Shown: one piece after another, positions 43,541-52,573 of the stretch | Position numbering within the stretch: the first letter of the stretch is position 1 | How the letters are laid out: each line of letters opens with the position of its first letter | NCBI GenBank assembly: GCA_963785415.1 | Contig: CAWAVB010000001.1 | Coordinates: 434,001-498,000, forward strand | Length of the DNA stretch: 64,000 nucleotides | Direction of reading: 5' to 3' | DNA from: Bog-793 sp963785415 | GTDB taxonomy: Bacteria > Actinomycetota > Acidimicrobiia > Acidimicrobiales > Bog-793 | Position numbers and translations under genes: made by a program | Notes under the pieces: model-generated | The model's database searches: none | Seen by the model: only the letters and a program-made list of their open reading frames with translations | What the model was told of the DNA's origin: nothing

Positions 43541-43936
43541 TCAGCGATTCGCGCGGCCGTGCCTCGGGTTGCCCGGACGCGTCTCGGCCTCGGCCACGGC
43601 GTCGTCGAGGACGCGCCGGACGTGGTCCACCTCGACGCCGCGCACCCGAAGCCGCTTCATTCGGTTCCGTTCGCCGCTCACGAGCTCGACCGCCGACTTC
43701 GGAACGCCTAGCAGCTCCGCGACGAGTTCGGCGCAGGCGACGTTCGCACGACCGTCGACCGGTGGGGGCGCGACCCGCACGTGCAAGGCGTCGCCCCGCG
43801 TTCCCGTGACGGCCGCCTTTCCCGCGCCCGGCTGGACGTAGAGACGGAGCAGGATCGTCGAGCGCTTGGCGGCTTTCGTCGCCTTCGAACCCTCGCGGGG
43901 AGCATCCTGCTCGATCTCGAACAGGTCTGCTGCCAT
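43541..43936 (-). CDS. DUF167 (YggU-like) family protein
   Basis: The protein has 131 residues. The DUF167 core is LRLYVQPGAGKAAVTGTRGDALHVRVAPPPVDGRANVACAELVAELLGVPKSAVELVSGERNRMKRLRV. Function is not established in bacteria. A ~30-residue N-terminal extension and a basic tail are extra. ATG 43936 lies 19 bases from the divergent ileS ATG, and on the minus strand TAGAGT lies 8 bases before it. YggU genes often sit near cell-division genes, as here. Confidence 0.85.
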   Translation of the reverse strand: MAADLFEIEQDAPREGSKATKAAKRSTILLRLYVQPGAGKAAVTGTRGDALHVRVAPPPVDGRANVACAELVAELLGVPKSAVELVSGERNRMKRLRVRGVEVDHVRRVLDDAVAEAETRPGNPRHGRANR

Positions 43937-43943
43937 GGGCGCA

Positions 43944-43950
43944 TACTCTA
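43944..43950. promoter_or_regulatory. Overlapping divergent -10 elements for ileS and the DUF167 gene
   Basis: TACTCTA reads as TACTCT on the plus strand, six bases before the ileS ATG, and as TAGAGT on the minus strand, eight bases before the DUF167 ATG. The two genes seem to share one near-palindromic -10 region in a 19-base gap, both leaderless. Confidence 0.55.
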
Positions 43951-43955
43951 GGGCA

Positions 43956-46900
43956 ATGCCCGAACAACCGAGGCCGGACTCGTATCCCTGGGTCCCAACG
44001 ACACCGGACTACCCGGCACTCGAGGAGGCGACGCTCAACTACTGGAACTCCGACGGCACGTTCCTCGCGTCCGTCGAGCAGCGCGACGTCGCGAACGAGT
44101 ACGTCTTCTACGACGGTCCGCCTTTTGCCAACGGGATGCCCCATTACGGGCACCTGCTGACGGGATTCGTGAAGGACGCGATGCCCCGCTACCACACGAT
44201 GCGCGGCCGACGGGTCGAGCGCCGCTTCGGCTGGGACTGCCACGGTTTGCCCGCTGAGACCGAGGCTGAACGCGAGCTCGGCGTCTCCGGACGCGCCCAG
44301 ATCACCGCGTACGGGATCGACCGGTTCAACGAGTACTGCAAGACCTCGGTGTTGCGCTACACGGCCGCCTGGGAGCGCTACGTCACCCGCCAGGGACGCT
44401 GGGTCGACTTCGAGAATGACTACAAGACCATGGACGCCTCGTACATGGAAAGCGTCATCTGGGCCTTCAAGAGGCTCCACGACCGCGGACTCATCTACGA
44501 GGGCCTCCGGGTTCTGCCGTACTGCTGGGAGTGCGAGACGCCGCTCTCGAACTTCGAGACGCGCCAGGACGATGCCTACCGCGATCGCGTCGACCCGGCG
44601 ATCACCGTCGCCGTCGCCTTCGACGCCGTGCCGGGCGGGAAAGGCCCCGCCGCGGGCGCGTTGCAAGCCCTGATCTGGACGACGACCCCGTGGACGCTGC
44701 CCTCGAACCTCGCGCTCGCGGTCGGGGGTTCGATCGTCTACGCGATCTACGAACGGGACGGCGTCCGCTATCTCGTCGGGCAGTCCCGGGCCGACGCTTA
44801 CGGTCCCGAACTCGCCGGCGCCACCCTCGTCGGCACGGTCGAGGGCCGCGAGCTCGTCGGCCGGACCTACCGGCCGCTTTTCGACTATTTCGCGGGCGAG
44901 GCGAACGCCTTCCGCGTGCTCGACGGCGAGTTCGTCTCGACCGAGGAGGGCACGGGGATCGTCCACATGGCCCCCGGGTTCGGTGAGGACGACCAACGGC
45001 TCTGCGAGGCCTCCGGCATCGCCGTCGTGTGTCCGGTCGACGACCGGGGGCGGTTCGACGACCGCGTCCCCGACCTGGAGGGCCTGCAGGTTTTCGAGGC
45101 GAATGAGCGGGTCATCGAGCGAATCGCCGCGATGGGCGCGCTCCTCCGGCGGGAGGAGTACGTCCACAGCTACCCGCACTGCTGGCGCTCGGACACCCCC
45201 CTCATCTACCGCGCCGTCCGGTCGTTCTTCGTGGAGGTCACCGCGATAAAAGAGCGGATGGTCGAGCTGAACCGGCAGATCCACTGGGTCCCCGAACACG
45301 TCGGCCAGGGAGCCTTTGGCAAGTGGCTCGAAGGGGCGCGGGACTGGTCGATCTCGCGCAACCGTTTCTGGGGGGCGCCCATCCCGGTCTGGCAGAGCGA
45401 CGACCCGGACCATCCGCGCGTCGACGTCTACGGGAGCCTCGACGAGCTCGAGGCCGACTTCGGGGTCCGCCCGACCGACCTCCACCGCCCGGCGATCGAC
45501 GCGCTCACGCGGCCGAACCCCGACGACCCGACGGGGAAGTCGACGATGCGGCGCGTCGGGGACGTCCTCGACTGCTGGTTCGAATCCGGCTCGATGCCGT
45601 TCGCGCAGCTCCACTACCCGTTCGAGAACGCCGGCCGCTTCGAGGAGCATTTCCCGGCGGATCTCATCTGCGAGTACGTCGGCCAGACCCGGGGCTGGTT
45701 CTACACGATGCACGTGCTCGCCACGGCGCTGTTCGACCGCCCGGCGTTCTCGAACTGCATCGCCCACGGCATCCTGCTCGGCAACGACGGGCGCAAGCTC
45801 TCCAAACGCCTGAAGAACTTCCCCGATCCTGAGGAGTTCTTCGCCTCCGACGGCGCCGACACGATGCGCTGGTATCTGCTCTCCTCGCCCGTGCTGCGCG
45901 GGCTCGACGTCGCGATCGAGGAAGCCGCGATGTCCGAGCCGGTGCGCGTCGTGCTCAACCCGATCTGGAACTGCTGGCACTTCCTCTCGCTCTACGCCCG
46001 CAGCGACGGGGTCGTCGGGCGGGTGCGGGTCGACCAGCAGGGCCTACTCGACCGCTACATCCTCGCCAAGACCCGGCATTTCCTCGAACAGGTCACCGCG
46101 GCCTTCGACGCCTACGACCTCCCCGGGGCGGCCGCGGCCTACTCCGGCTATCTCGACGCCCTGACCAACTGGTACATCCGCCGGAGCCGGGAGCGGTTCT
46201 GGCGACCCTTCACCGGTGACAAGACGGCCGACGCCGACAAGACCGACGCCTACGACACGCTCCACACGGTGCTCGGCGTCCTCGCCCGCGTGAGCGCGCC
46301 ACTGCTCCCGTTCCTCGCCGACGAGATCTACCGGGGCCTCACCGGCGCGCGCAGCGTCCACCTCACCGACTGGCCCGTGCCCGAGGCGCTGCCCGCGGAC
46401 CCGGTGCTCGTCGAGTCGATGGACCTCGTGCGCGAGGTGTGCTCGGCGATCCACTCCGTGCGCAAGGCCCGCGGGCTCCGGGCGCGCCTGCCGCTGTCCA
46501 GCGTCGTCGTCGCACACCGCGACGCCGCTCGTCTCGAGCCGTTCGTCGCCCTCATCGCCGATGAGGTGAACGTGAAGTTGGTCAACCTCGAGGCCGAACC
46601 CGACCGGTTCGCGACGAACTCGCTCGTCGTCGTCCCCGCCGAGATCGGGCCCCGCTTGGGCCCGGTGACGCAACAGGTCATCGCAGCGGTCCGCCGCGGT
46701 GAATGGCAGCTGACCCCCGACGGCCGCGTTGCCGTCGCCGGCACACGCCTCGAGCCTGGCGAGTTCAGCCTCCGGCTCGTCCCCCGCGACCCCGAAGCGG
46801 GCCGGGTGATCGACGGCGAACGCGGCGTCGTCGTCCTCGACACGTTACCGACACCCGACCTCGAGGCCGAGGGCACGGCGCGCGACCTCGTCCGCCTCGT

Positions 46901-47180
46901 CCAGCAGGCCCGGCGTGACGCCGACCTCGTGATCACCGACCGGATCGAGCTCGCCCTCGCCGTCCCCGGCGACGTCGCGGCGGTCCTCGACGCCTGGGGC
47001 GACGAGCTCCGTCGCCAGACGCTCGCGACCTCGCTCGCCGTCATCGCGCCGGACGATCCCGGCGGCGTCGTGCTCGGTGATCGCGCCGGCACGACGCAGG
47101 CGTCCTACGAACTCCCCGACGGCCGCGGCGTCACGGTCTACCTTCGGCCCGTGGGCACGGCGGTTTCCGGGACGAACTAG
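43956..47180 (+). CDS. ileS: Isoleucyl-tRNA synthetase (class-2/eukaryote-like form)
   Basis: The protein has 1074 residues and charges tRNA-Ile. The HIGH motif is HYGH (residues 63-66, in NGMPHYGHLLTG); GWDCHGLPAE is typical; the KMSKS loop is DGRKLSKRLKN at about 613; the editing domain lies between. The length, the KLSKR loop and a long C-terminal extension without the CxxC zinc motifs match the type-2 enzymes, many of which resist mupirocin. That resistance is inferred from the family. There is no T-box leader; the ATG follows a -10 box by six bases. It converges with divIVA, with 12 bases between them. Confidence 0.96.
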   Translation: MPEQPRPDSYPWVPTTPDYPALEEATLNYWNSDGTFLASVEQRDVANEYVFYDGPPFANGMPHYGHLLTGFVKDAMPRYHTMRGRRVERRFGWDCHGLPAETEAERELGVSGRAQITAYGIDRFNEYCKTSVLRYTAAWERYVTRQGRWVDFENDYKTMDASYMESVIWAFKRLHDRGLIYEGLRVLPYCWECETPLSNFETRQDDAYRDRVDPAITVAVAFDAVPGGKGPAAGALQALIWTTTPWTLPSNLALAVGGSIVYAIYERDGVRYLVGQSRADAYGPELAGATLVGTVEGRELVGRTYRPLFDYFAGEANAFRVLDGEFVSTEEGTGIVHMAPGFGEDDQRLCEASGIAVVCPVDDRGRFDDRVPDLEGLQVFEANERVIERIAAMGALLRREEYVHSYPHCWRSDTPLIYRAVRSFFVEVTAIKERMVELNRQIHWVPEHVGQGAFGKWLEGARDWSISRNRFWGAPIPVWQSDDPDHPRVDVYGSLDELEADFGVRPTDLHRPAIDALTRPNPDDPTGKSTMRRVGDVLDCWFESGSMPFAQLHYPFENAGRFEEHFPADLICEYVGQTRGWFYTMHVLATALFDRPAFSNCIAHGILLGNDGRKLSKRLKNFPDPEEFFASDGADTMRWYLLSSPVLRGLDVAIEEAAMSEPVRVVLNPIWNCWHFLSLYARSDGVVGRVRVDQQGLLDRYILAKTRHFLEQVTAAFDAYDLPGAAAAYSGYLDALTNWYIRRSRERFWRPFTGDKTADADKTDAYDTLHTVLGVLARVSAPLLPFLADEIYRGLTGARSVHLTDWPVPEALPADPVLVESMDLVREVCSAIHSVRKARGLRARLPLSSVVVAHRDAARLEPFVALIADEVNVKLVNLEAEPDRFATNSLVVVPAEIGPRLGPVTQQVIAAVRRGEWQLTPDGRVAVAGTRLEPGEFSLRLVPRDPEAGRVIDGERGVVVLDTLPTPDLEAEGTARDLVRLVQQARRDADLVITDRIELALAVPGDVAAVLDAWGDELRRQTLATSLAVIAPDDPGGVVLGDRAGTTQASYELPDGRGVTVYLRPVGTAVSGTN

Positions 47181-47192
47181 CCCGGCTGCCCC

Positions 47193-48101
47193 TCAGGCCG
47201 TCCAGCCGCTGCCACGACGCCCGGTGTGGTTCGGCTTCGGGCGGACCGTCGGCTCGCGGTCATGCGGCACCGCGTCGAGGTCGGCCCCGCGGGCCCAGCG
47301 CTGCCAGAGCACCTCGTCGGGGTCGTCGTCGTCCGGTTCGACCGCCCGCAGCGTCCTCCCCTCGAGGTAGTGCGGCGGGTCCTCCCGCCCGTCGTGCGCG
47401 CCGGCGTCCTCGTCGTCGTCCTCGGCGAGCTCGAGGGCGTCGGCCGCGACCTGGCGGGGCGGCTCCTCGATCGGCTGGTCCGACATCCGCGGCGTCTCGG
47501 CCGTGTCCTCGTCCTCGGCCGCGTCCCCGGGGGCGTCGCTGTCCGCCGGCGGTTCAGCGGCGTCGTCGGGCTCCGCGGCCGCGGTCGTCGCCGCCCACTC
47601 GGCGACCGTCGCCTCATCGAGGCTTTCGAGGGCGGCGTTCAGCGCCGCGGAGAGCCGGCTCCGCTCGACGGTGGCGATCCGCTCGAGCTCCTCCACCTGC
47701 CGCTTCAGCTCGACCCGGCGCGCCTCCAGGGCGCCGATCTGGGCGCGGGCGTCCCCCTCGGCGTCGGAGCGCATCCGACCGGCTTCCTCCCGGGCCTCGG
47801 CGGTCAGCGCCGTCGCCTCGAGCCGCGCGTCCTCGATGAGGGCGGCGGCCTCCTCACGGGCCTCCCGCACGGCGAGGTCGGCCGTGCGCTGCGCGAGCAC
47901 GAGCGTGCGGCGCAGGCTGTCGTCGTCGAGGCCGGTGTCGGTGCGGCGGGCAAGCTTGTCGCGGGCCGCACCGAGTTCGGCGACGAGCTCGTCGACGGCC
48001 ACGGCGACCTTCTCCAAGAACTCGTCAACCTCGTCGGTGTCGTAGCCGCGCAGCCGGTCCCGGAACTCGACCTCACGCAGGATCCGTCCGGAGATCTCCA
48101 T
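47193..48101 (-). CDS. divIVA: DivIVA/Wag31-type polar growth protein
   Basis: The protein has 302 residues. The N-terminal membrane-binding domain is ISGRILREVEFRDRLRGYDTDEVDEFLEKVAVAVDELV, the DivIVA signature. A long coiled coil follows (about 60-180, EARxEAxAL repeats), then an acidic, Ala/Glu/Asp-rich tail. DivIVA gathers cell-wall synthesis at the poles of actinobacteria. The frame is open to 48122. ATG 48101 is preferred since MEISGRIL is close to the family start and TACCAT lies six bases before it. It is the last gene of the division cluster and has its own promoter. Confidence 0.92.
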   Translation of the reverse strand: MEISGRILREVEFRDRLRGYDTDEVDEFLEKVAVAVDELVAELGAARDKLARRTDTGLDDDSLRRTLVLAQRTADLAVREAREEAAALIEDARLEATALTAEAREEAGRMRSDAEGDARAQIGALEARRVELKRQVEELERIATVERSRLSAALNAALESLDEATVAEWAATTAAAEPDDAAEPPADSDAPGDAAEDEDTAETPRMSDQPIEEPPRQVAADALELAEDDDEDAGAHDGREDPPHYLEGRTLRAVEPDDDDPDEVLWQRWARGADLDAVPHDREPTVRPKPNHTGRRGSGWTA

Positions 48102-48107
48102 ATTTAA

Positions 48108-48113
48108 ATGGTA
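48108..48113 (-). promoter_or_regulatory. Predicted -10 element (TACCAT) of divIVA, leaderless
   Basis: On the minus strand TACCAT, six AT-only bases (TTAAAT), then the divIVA ATG. The AT-only spacer is unusual in this GC-rich window. Confidence 0.6.
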
Positions 48114-48180
48114 CGCGGCCAATAACAGCAGCCGGTGGATACCGGGGCCGAAAATGCCACGCCCGGTGGTGCTTCCGGGC

Positions 48181-48444
48181 TCAGCGGGACCGCAGGATCG
48201 AGACGAGCACCTCCAAAGCGACGAGGGCGACGATCGGCGAGAGGTCGATCCCCCCGCCCCCGACGCGCAGCGGGGGCAGCACCCGCCGGATCGGCGCGAG
48301 GACCGGGTCGGTGACCCGCCCGAGGGCCCGCTCGAACCGGCCGAGACCGGACCACGGGTCGGTCGGGAACCAGGTGAGGATGATGCGCACGAACAGCACG
48401 ACGATGTACACCTGGATCAGGTCGACCGCGATGCGGGCGATCAC
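48181..48444 (-). CDS. YggT-family membrane protein
   Basis: The protein has 87 residues with two hydrophobic helices (VDLIQVYIVVLFVRIILTWF and IVALVALEVLVSIL) flanking TDPVLAPIRRVLPPL, the YggT signature. Its role is unknown, though it is regularly found between sepF and divIVA in Gram-positive bacteria. The start is GTG with GAGG about 9 bases upstream. It lies 39 bases after sepF. Confidence 0.9.
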   Translation of the reverse strand: MIARIAVDLIQVYIVVLFVRIILTWFPTDPWSGLGRFERALGRVTDPVLAPIRRVLPPLRVGGGGIDLSPIVALVALEVLVSILRSR

Positions 48445-48483
48445 CGGCGCAAGCCTCGACGACCTGGACCGCGCGCCGCGGCG

Positions 48484-49017
48484 CTAGGACCGGTACAGGC
48501 CGCGTTGCTGAAGGCGCAGGCGCTCTTCAGGCGAGACCTCGACGTTCGAGGGTGCGAGCAGGAACACCTGGTCGGCGACCTTCTCCATCTGACCGTCGAG
48601 CGCATAGGTGAGCCCCGAGCAGAAATCGATCATCCGCCGCGACAGGTCCCGCTCGCTCATCTGCAGATTGACGATCACCGGGCTGCCCTGCTTCACGAGG
48701 TCGCCGATCTCCTGGGCGTCGCGGAAGTGCGCCGGGGCGACGACGTGGACCCTGCTCGCGGCGAGCGCCCCGGCGCCGAGCGGGCGCACCGTACCGGACC
48801 CCGTCGCCCCCGGCCGACGCGGATCGGCGGCACCGATGGGCCGTACCAGCGCGGTGACGCCCCGGGCATCGGATTCGTCGGGCCCGGGGTCCGGATAGAC
48901 GGTCCTGTCGGGCGCGGAGCCCGGAGCGCCGACCAATGCGTCCTCGGAGTACAGATCCTCCTCGTCGATGTCTTTCAGCCCGAGGTAGGCGAGTGCTCTG
49001 TTCATGAACGACGACAT
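48484..49017 (-). CDS. sepF: Cell-division protein SepF
   Basis: The protein has 177 residues. The N-terminal amphipathic membrane anchor is FMNRALAYLGL, followed by an acidic linker and a C-terminal SepF domain (VHVVAPAHFRDAQEIGDLVKQGSPVIVNLQMSERDLSRRMIDFCSGLTYALDGQMEKVADQVFLLAP). SepF tethers FtsZ to the membrane in organisms without FtsA. AAGGAG lies 4-5 bases before the ATG at 49017. A second ATG at 49005 is possible. Confidence 0.94.
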   Translation of the reverse strand: MSSFMNRALAYLGLKDIDEEDLYSEDALVGAPGSAPDRTVYPDPGPDESDARGVTALVRPIGAADPRRPGATGSGTVRPLGAGALAASRVHVVAPAHFRDAQEIGDLVKQGSPVIVNLQMSERDLSRRMIDFCSGLTYALDGQMEKVADQVFLLAPSNVEVSPEERLRLQQRGLYRS

Positions 49018-49038
49018 CGGTCTCCTTCGCAGCCGAGC

Positions 49039-49734
49039 CTATTCTGGCATCGCCCTGCCCGCCGGACGAGGACCGAACAGCGCCGTGCCGACGCGCACCA
49101 TCGTCGAGCCCTCAGCCACGGCGAGCTCGAAGTCGTCGCTCATCCCCATCGACGCCTCGCGCAGGCCGAGCCTCGTCACAAGACTAAAGACCTGCGCGAA
49201 CGAACGGCGCGCCCGGTCCGCGTCCCGCGGTGCAGCGACGGTCATCAGGCCGCGCACGTCGAGGCCGAGCGCGAACAACCGCGCGACGAGATCCGGGGCC
49301 TCGTCCGCCGTGACCCCCCCGCGGCCGGGAAGGCCGGTCGTGTCGACCTCGACGAGTACGGCCGCGCCCGGGGCGTGACGGGCGAGCGCGACCCCCTCCT
49401 CGACCCGGTCGACGGCCTCGTACAACGCGACGAAGGGCGCGAGGCGCGCGACGCTGCGGCGCTGGATGCCGCCGATGAGGTGCCACCGCACCCCGGCGTC
49501 GGGCGACTCGGCCCGCAACCGCACCGCCTTGGCGACGAGCTCGTCGGCGTAGTTCTCGCCGATCTCGTCGCAGCCGGCCAGCCGCGCCGCCGTAACCGCG
49601 CCGTAGTCGAGCCCCTTCGTCACGGCGACGACCCGGACCCGTCCCGCGTCGCCACCGGCCGCCGCGATCCTCTCGCGCACCGCGGCCAGACGTGCCGGCA
49701 CGTCGCCGAACGGCGCCCGTCCCGGGCCGCTCAC
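49039..49734 (-). CDS. YggS/PLPBP-family pyridoxal-phosphate homeostasis protein
   Basis: The protein has 231 residues. VRVVAVTKGLDYGAVTAA carries the PLP-binding Lys, followed by EIGENYADELVAKA, WHLIGGIQRRSV and the C-terminal SMGMSDDFELAVAEGSTMVRVGTALFGPRP. It binds pyridoxal phosphate without known catalysis and keeps free PLP low. The frame is open to 49752. GTG 49734 is preferred because it overlaps the pgeF stop (GTGA). The pgeF-yggS-sepF order is common in actinobacteria. Confidence 0.93.
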   Translation of the reverse strand: MSGPGRAPFGDVPARLAAVRERIAAAGGDAGRVRVVAVTKGLDYGAVTAARLAGCDEIGENYADELVAKAVRLRAESPDAGVRWHLIGGIQRRSVARLAPFVALYEAVDRVEEGVALARHAPGAAVLVEVDTTGLPGRGGVTADEAPDLVARLFALGLDVRGLMTVAAPRDADRARRSFAQVFSLVTRLGLREASMGMSDDFELAVAEGSTMVRVGTALFGPRPAGRAMPE

Positions 49735-50419
49735 GCCTCGTCCTCGAGCCACACGCCGAGCACGTGCCGGGAGCCGTCACGCCGCGCCCGGTGGCTGAAG
49801 TACGCCCCCGAGCAGGCCGTGCACACCCCGGCCTCGGCGACGAGCTCGACGTCGGCGGTGGCGAGGGCTTTCCGCACGGCGGCCGGGAGATCGAGGGCGG
49901 GCGAGCCGTCGGCGGCCGTGCCGACCACCTCATCGCCGAAAAGCCCGGCGAGTCGCGCGAGCTCGCGCGCCCGAACGGGTAGCACTCGGCGTGAATGCAG
50001 GCCGACACGACCGCCTCGACGCGGCCCGCGCCCATCGTCCGCATCATCGCGGCGGTTGCTCCGATGACGCCGGCGACGAGCCCCCGCCAGCCGGCGTGGG
50101 CGACGCCGACGACGCGTTCCTCGCTCGCCAGCCCGACGAGCGCGCAGTCGGCGCCCAGCACACCGAGCGCCGTGGCCGGAGACTTGGTGACGATGGCGTC
50201 CGCCTCGGCGAGCGAGTCCGCGGGCCCATCGACAACCAAGACATGGGCACCGTGCACCTGCCGGACGAAGGTCCACGGCAGGTCCACCAAGCCGGCGAGC
50301 ACGGCGTCACCAGGGGACGCGGGCTCGAGCCGCGCCGGGCGGGCGTCGCCGTCCGCCCGCGACGTGGTCGCGACGACCGCCGGCCCGGAAAGCGGATAGA
50401 GCGTGGCCGAGACGGCCCC
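49731..50419 (-). pseudogene. pgeF: PgeF/laccase-domain (multicopper oxidase-like, YfiH) protein, frame broken
   Basis: The family removes misincorporated residues from peptidoglycan precursors or acts on purine nucleosides. The first half is in the same frame as ftsZ: VVATTSRADGD, WTFVRQVHGAHVLVVDGP, LGADCALVGLASEERVVGVAHAGWRGLVAGV and CIHAECYPFG. The second half is in another frame: ARELARLAGLFGDEVVG, SPALDLPAAVRKAL, VCTACSGAYFSHRARRD and the stop at 49731. One extra base at the GGG/CCC at 49970-49972 would join them. Between the ftsZ stop and the first conserved motif there is no ATG, GTG or TTG, so the start is also unclear; the first standard start, GTG 50302, would cut off the N-terminus. 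Confidence 0.78.
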
Positions 50420-51541
50420 TCAGCGGAGGAACGACGGGACGTCGAACTCGTCGTCGCCGAGGTCGAGGTCGTCGTCGGCGGCGGCGAACGACTCGGCCTC
50501 GCCGTAGTTCTCGCCACCCCGCCCGAACTGGGCGCCACGACCGAAGCCCTCGTCGTACTCGCGGGCGACGTATCCGTAGCCGCCGTCGTCGAACGGCTCG
50601 AAGCCCGCCGCGATCACCGTCACGCGCACCGCGTCGCCGAGCTCGTCGTCGATCACGCTGCCGAAGATGATGTTCGCGTCGGGATGGGCGATGGCGTGGA
50701 TCGCCTCGGCCGCCTCGTTCACCTCGAAAAGCCCGAGGTTCGGTCCGCCCGCGATGTTGAGGACGATGCCGCGCGCGCCGTCGATCGATCCGGACGACAG
50801 CAACGGGCTGGTGATCGCGTGGTGCGCCGCGGTCAGCGCGCGGCCCTCCCCGGAGGCGACACCGACGCCCATGATCGCCGACCCGGCGTCGTGCATGATC
50901 GTGCGCACGTCGGCGAAGTCGGTGTTGATGAGTCCCGGCATGTTGATGAGGTCGGTGATCCCCTTCACGCCCTGCAACAAGATGTTGTCCGCCATCTTGA
51001 AGGCTTCCACCATCGTCGTGCTCGAGTCCGCCAGCGTGAGCAGCCGCTCGTTCGGGATGACGATCATCGTGTCGACCTGTTCGCGCAGCCGCTCGATCCC
51101 CTGCTCCGCCTGCATCGCGCGGCGGCGCCCTTCGAAGGCGAACGGCTTCGTGACAATCGCCACGGTGAGCGCCCCGAGATCGCGCGCCACCTCGGCGACG
51201 ACCGGCGCGCCGCCCGTGCCGGTACCGCCGCCTTCACCGGCGGCGATGAACACCATGTCGGCACCCTTCAGGGCCTCGCCGATCTCCACGGAGTGATCGA
51301 GCGCCGCGGCACGGCCGACCTCCGGGTCGCTCCCCGCCCCGAGGCCGCGGGTCAACTGGCGCCCGATGTCGAGCTTCAGGTCGGCCTCGCTCAACAGCAG
51401 CGCCTGGGCGTCGGTGTTCACGGCGACGAACTCGACACCCCGCAGCTCCGAGTCGATCATGCGGTTCACGGCGTTCACGCCGCCGCCGCCGATCCCGACC
51501 ACCTTGATGACGGCGATGAAACCCTGAGCTGTCTCGGACAT
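50420..51541 (-). CDS. ftsZ: Cell-division GTPase FtsZ
   Basis: This tubulin homologue of 373 residues forms the division ring. VVGIGGGGVNAVNRMI, VNTDAQAL, the GTP signature GEGGGTGTGGAPVVAEVA, IPNERLL and NTDFADVRTIM are intact. A short linker leads to a C-terminal peptide, DEFDVPSFLR, which binds SepF. ATG 51541 gives the standard N-terminus (MSETAQGFIAVIKVVG). The 211 bases upstream to ftsQ hold no gene and probably carry a dedicated ftsZ promoter. No ftsA is present, as usual in actinobacteria. Confidence 0.97.
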   Translation of the reverse strand: MSETAQGFIAVIKVVGIGGGGVNAVNRMIDSELRGVEFVAVNTDAQALLLSEADLKLDIGRQLTRGLGAGSDPEVGRAAALDHSVEIGEALKGADMVFIAAGEGGGTGTGGAPVVAEVARDLGALTVAIVTKPFAFEGRRRAMQAEQGIERLREQVDTMIVIPNERLLTLADSSTTMVEAFKMADNILLQGVKGITDLINMPGLINTDFADVRTIMHDAGSAIMGVGVASGEGRALTAAHHAITSPLLSSGSIDGARGIVLNIAGGPNLGLFEVNEAAEAIHAIAHPDANIIFGSVIDDELGDAVRVTVIAAGFEPFDDGGYGYVAREYDEGFGRGAQFGRGGENYGEAESFAAADDDLDLGDDEFDVPSFLR

Positions 51542-51752
51542 CTGTGACGCTGCCTTCCTGCAACCAACCACGCCAGCGCCAGGGCTCCGGCCCCGACGAC
51601 GACTCAGAGGTCCCGAGTCCCGCCTATGGTCCCCCAACTGCTTCCGACGCCCCCGAACGGCCACCGTCTGCCCACCGGCCACCTGCGGACCCCAGTAGAC
51701 CACTGGAGCGCCCCAGGCAGGCGAGAGCCAGGCCGACCATAGGACTGGCGCC

Positions 51753-52573
51753 TCATGGGGTCAAGACCGGATCAGACGGTGCGCGCAGGTCGATTGTCGC
51801 AACACCGTTCAGCGAAACCTCGGCGAGCATCGTCGCCAGCGCGACGAACTTCGCCGGCAGATCGACGGTTGATCCGAGGATCACACGCGGCGCGGCGTGC
51901 AGTTCGGCGACGACCCCGAGGCCCCGCTCGACCCGCAACGCCGCGATCCGCCCGACGAGGCTCCGGGGCAGCGCCGCCGCGGCGACAAGGAGCGTGGCCG
52001 CGCCCCGGACCCTCCGACCCGGCGCCGGGGACGCGCCACGCCGGCGACGAGCACGATCCCCGCCGGCCGGCGGGGATCGTCGACGAGGACGCGTCCGGTC
52101 ACGTCGACCACAGCGACGCGACCCGACCCCAAGGCCACCGCGGCGACCGGGCGCCGCTCGGTGACGACGACGCGCACGCTCGACGGGAACGAGACCGTCA
52201 CCGACGCGCTCTTGATCCAGGGCAACCGCTCGATGGCGTGGGCATCCGCCACCGTGTTCACGTCGATGAGGGGCGGGTCACCGCCGAGCCCGCCCGCGGC
52301 GAGGATCTCGGTGCGGGTCGTGTGCACCGCCCCGGTGACGGTCACGTGACGCGCCGAGACGATCGGCAGGTGCGCCAGACCGTAAAGACCGGCGGCGACC
52401 GCGACGACAACGATGACGACGACGGTACGACGCAGCCGCCGCCGGCCCGCCTCGCGGGCGACGGCGACGCGCCGCTCGGTCATTCTGTCCGGGGACCGCC
52501 GACGTCTCGAGCCTCCATGGCCCCCGGCGTCCCTGGACGGGCGGCCGCCGAACGGCGTCGGCGCCTCGCTCAC
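51753..52573 (-). CDS. ftsQ: Cell-division protein FtsQ (reading frame broken by one base)
   Basis: The protein is bitopic: a cytoplasmic basic N-terminus, one membrane helix (TVVVIVVVAVAAGLYGLAHL), a POTRA domain (VSARHVTVTGAVHTTRTEILAAGG to LPWIKSASVTVSFPSSVRVVVTERRPVAAV) and the FtsQ C-terminal domain. The last part (LPRSLVGRIAALRVERGLGVV to VATIDLRAPSDPVLTP) is in the -1 frame relative to the first. A missing base near the four-G run at 52027-52030 would restore one protein. As ftsQ is normally essential, a sequencing error is likely. GTG 52573 overlaps the murB stop (GTGA). Confidence 0.85.

Noticed and set aside
43870..43956. T-box leader upstream of ileS
   Set aside because: The gap to the divergent gene is 19 bases, far too short for a T-box, and a -10 box sits directly at the start codon.
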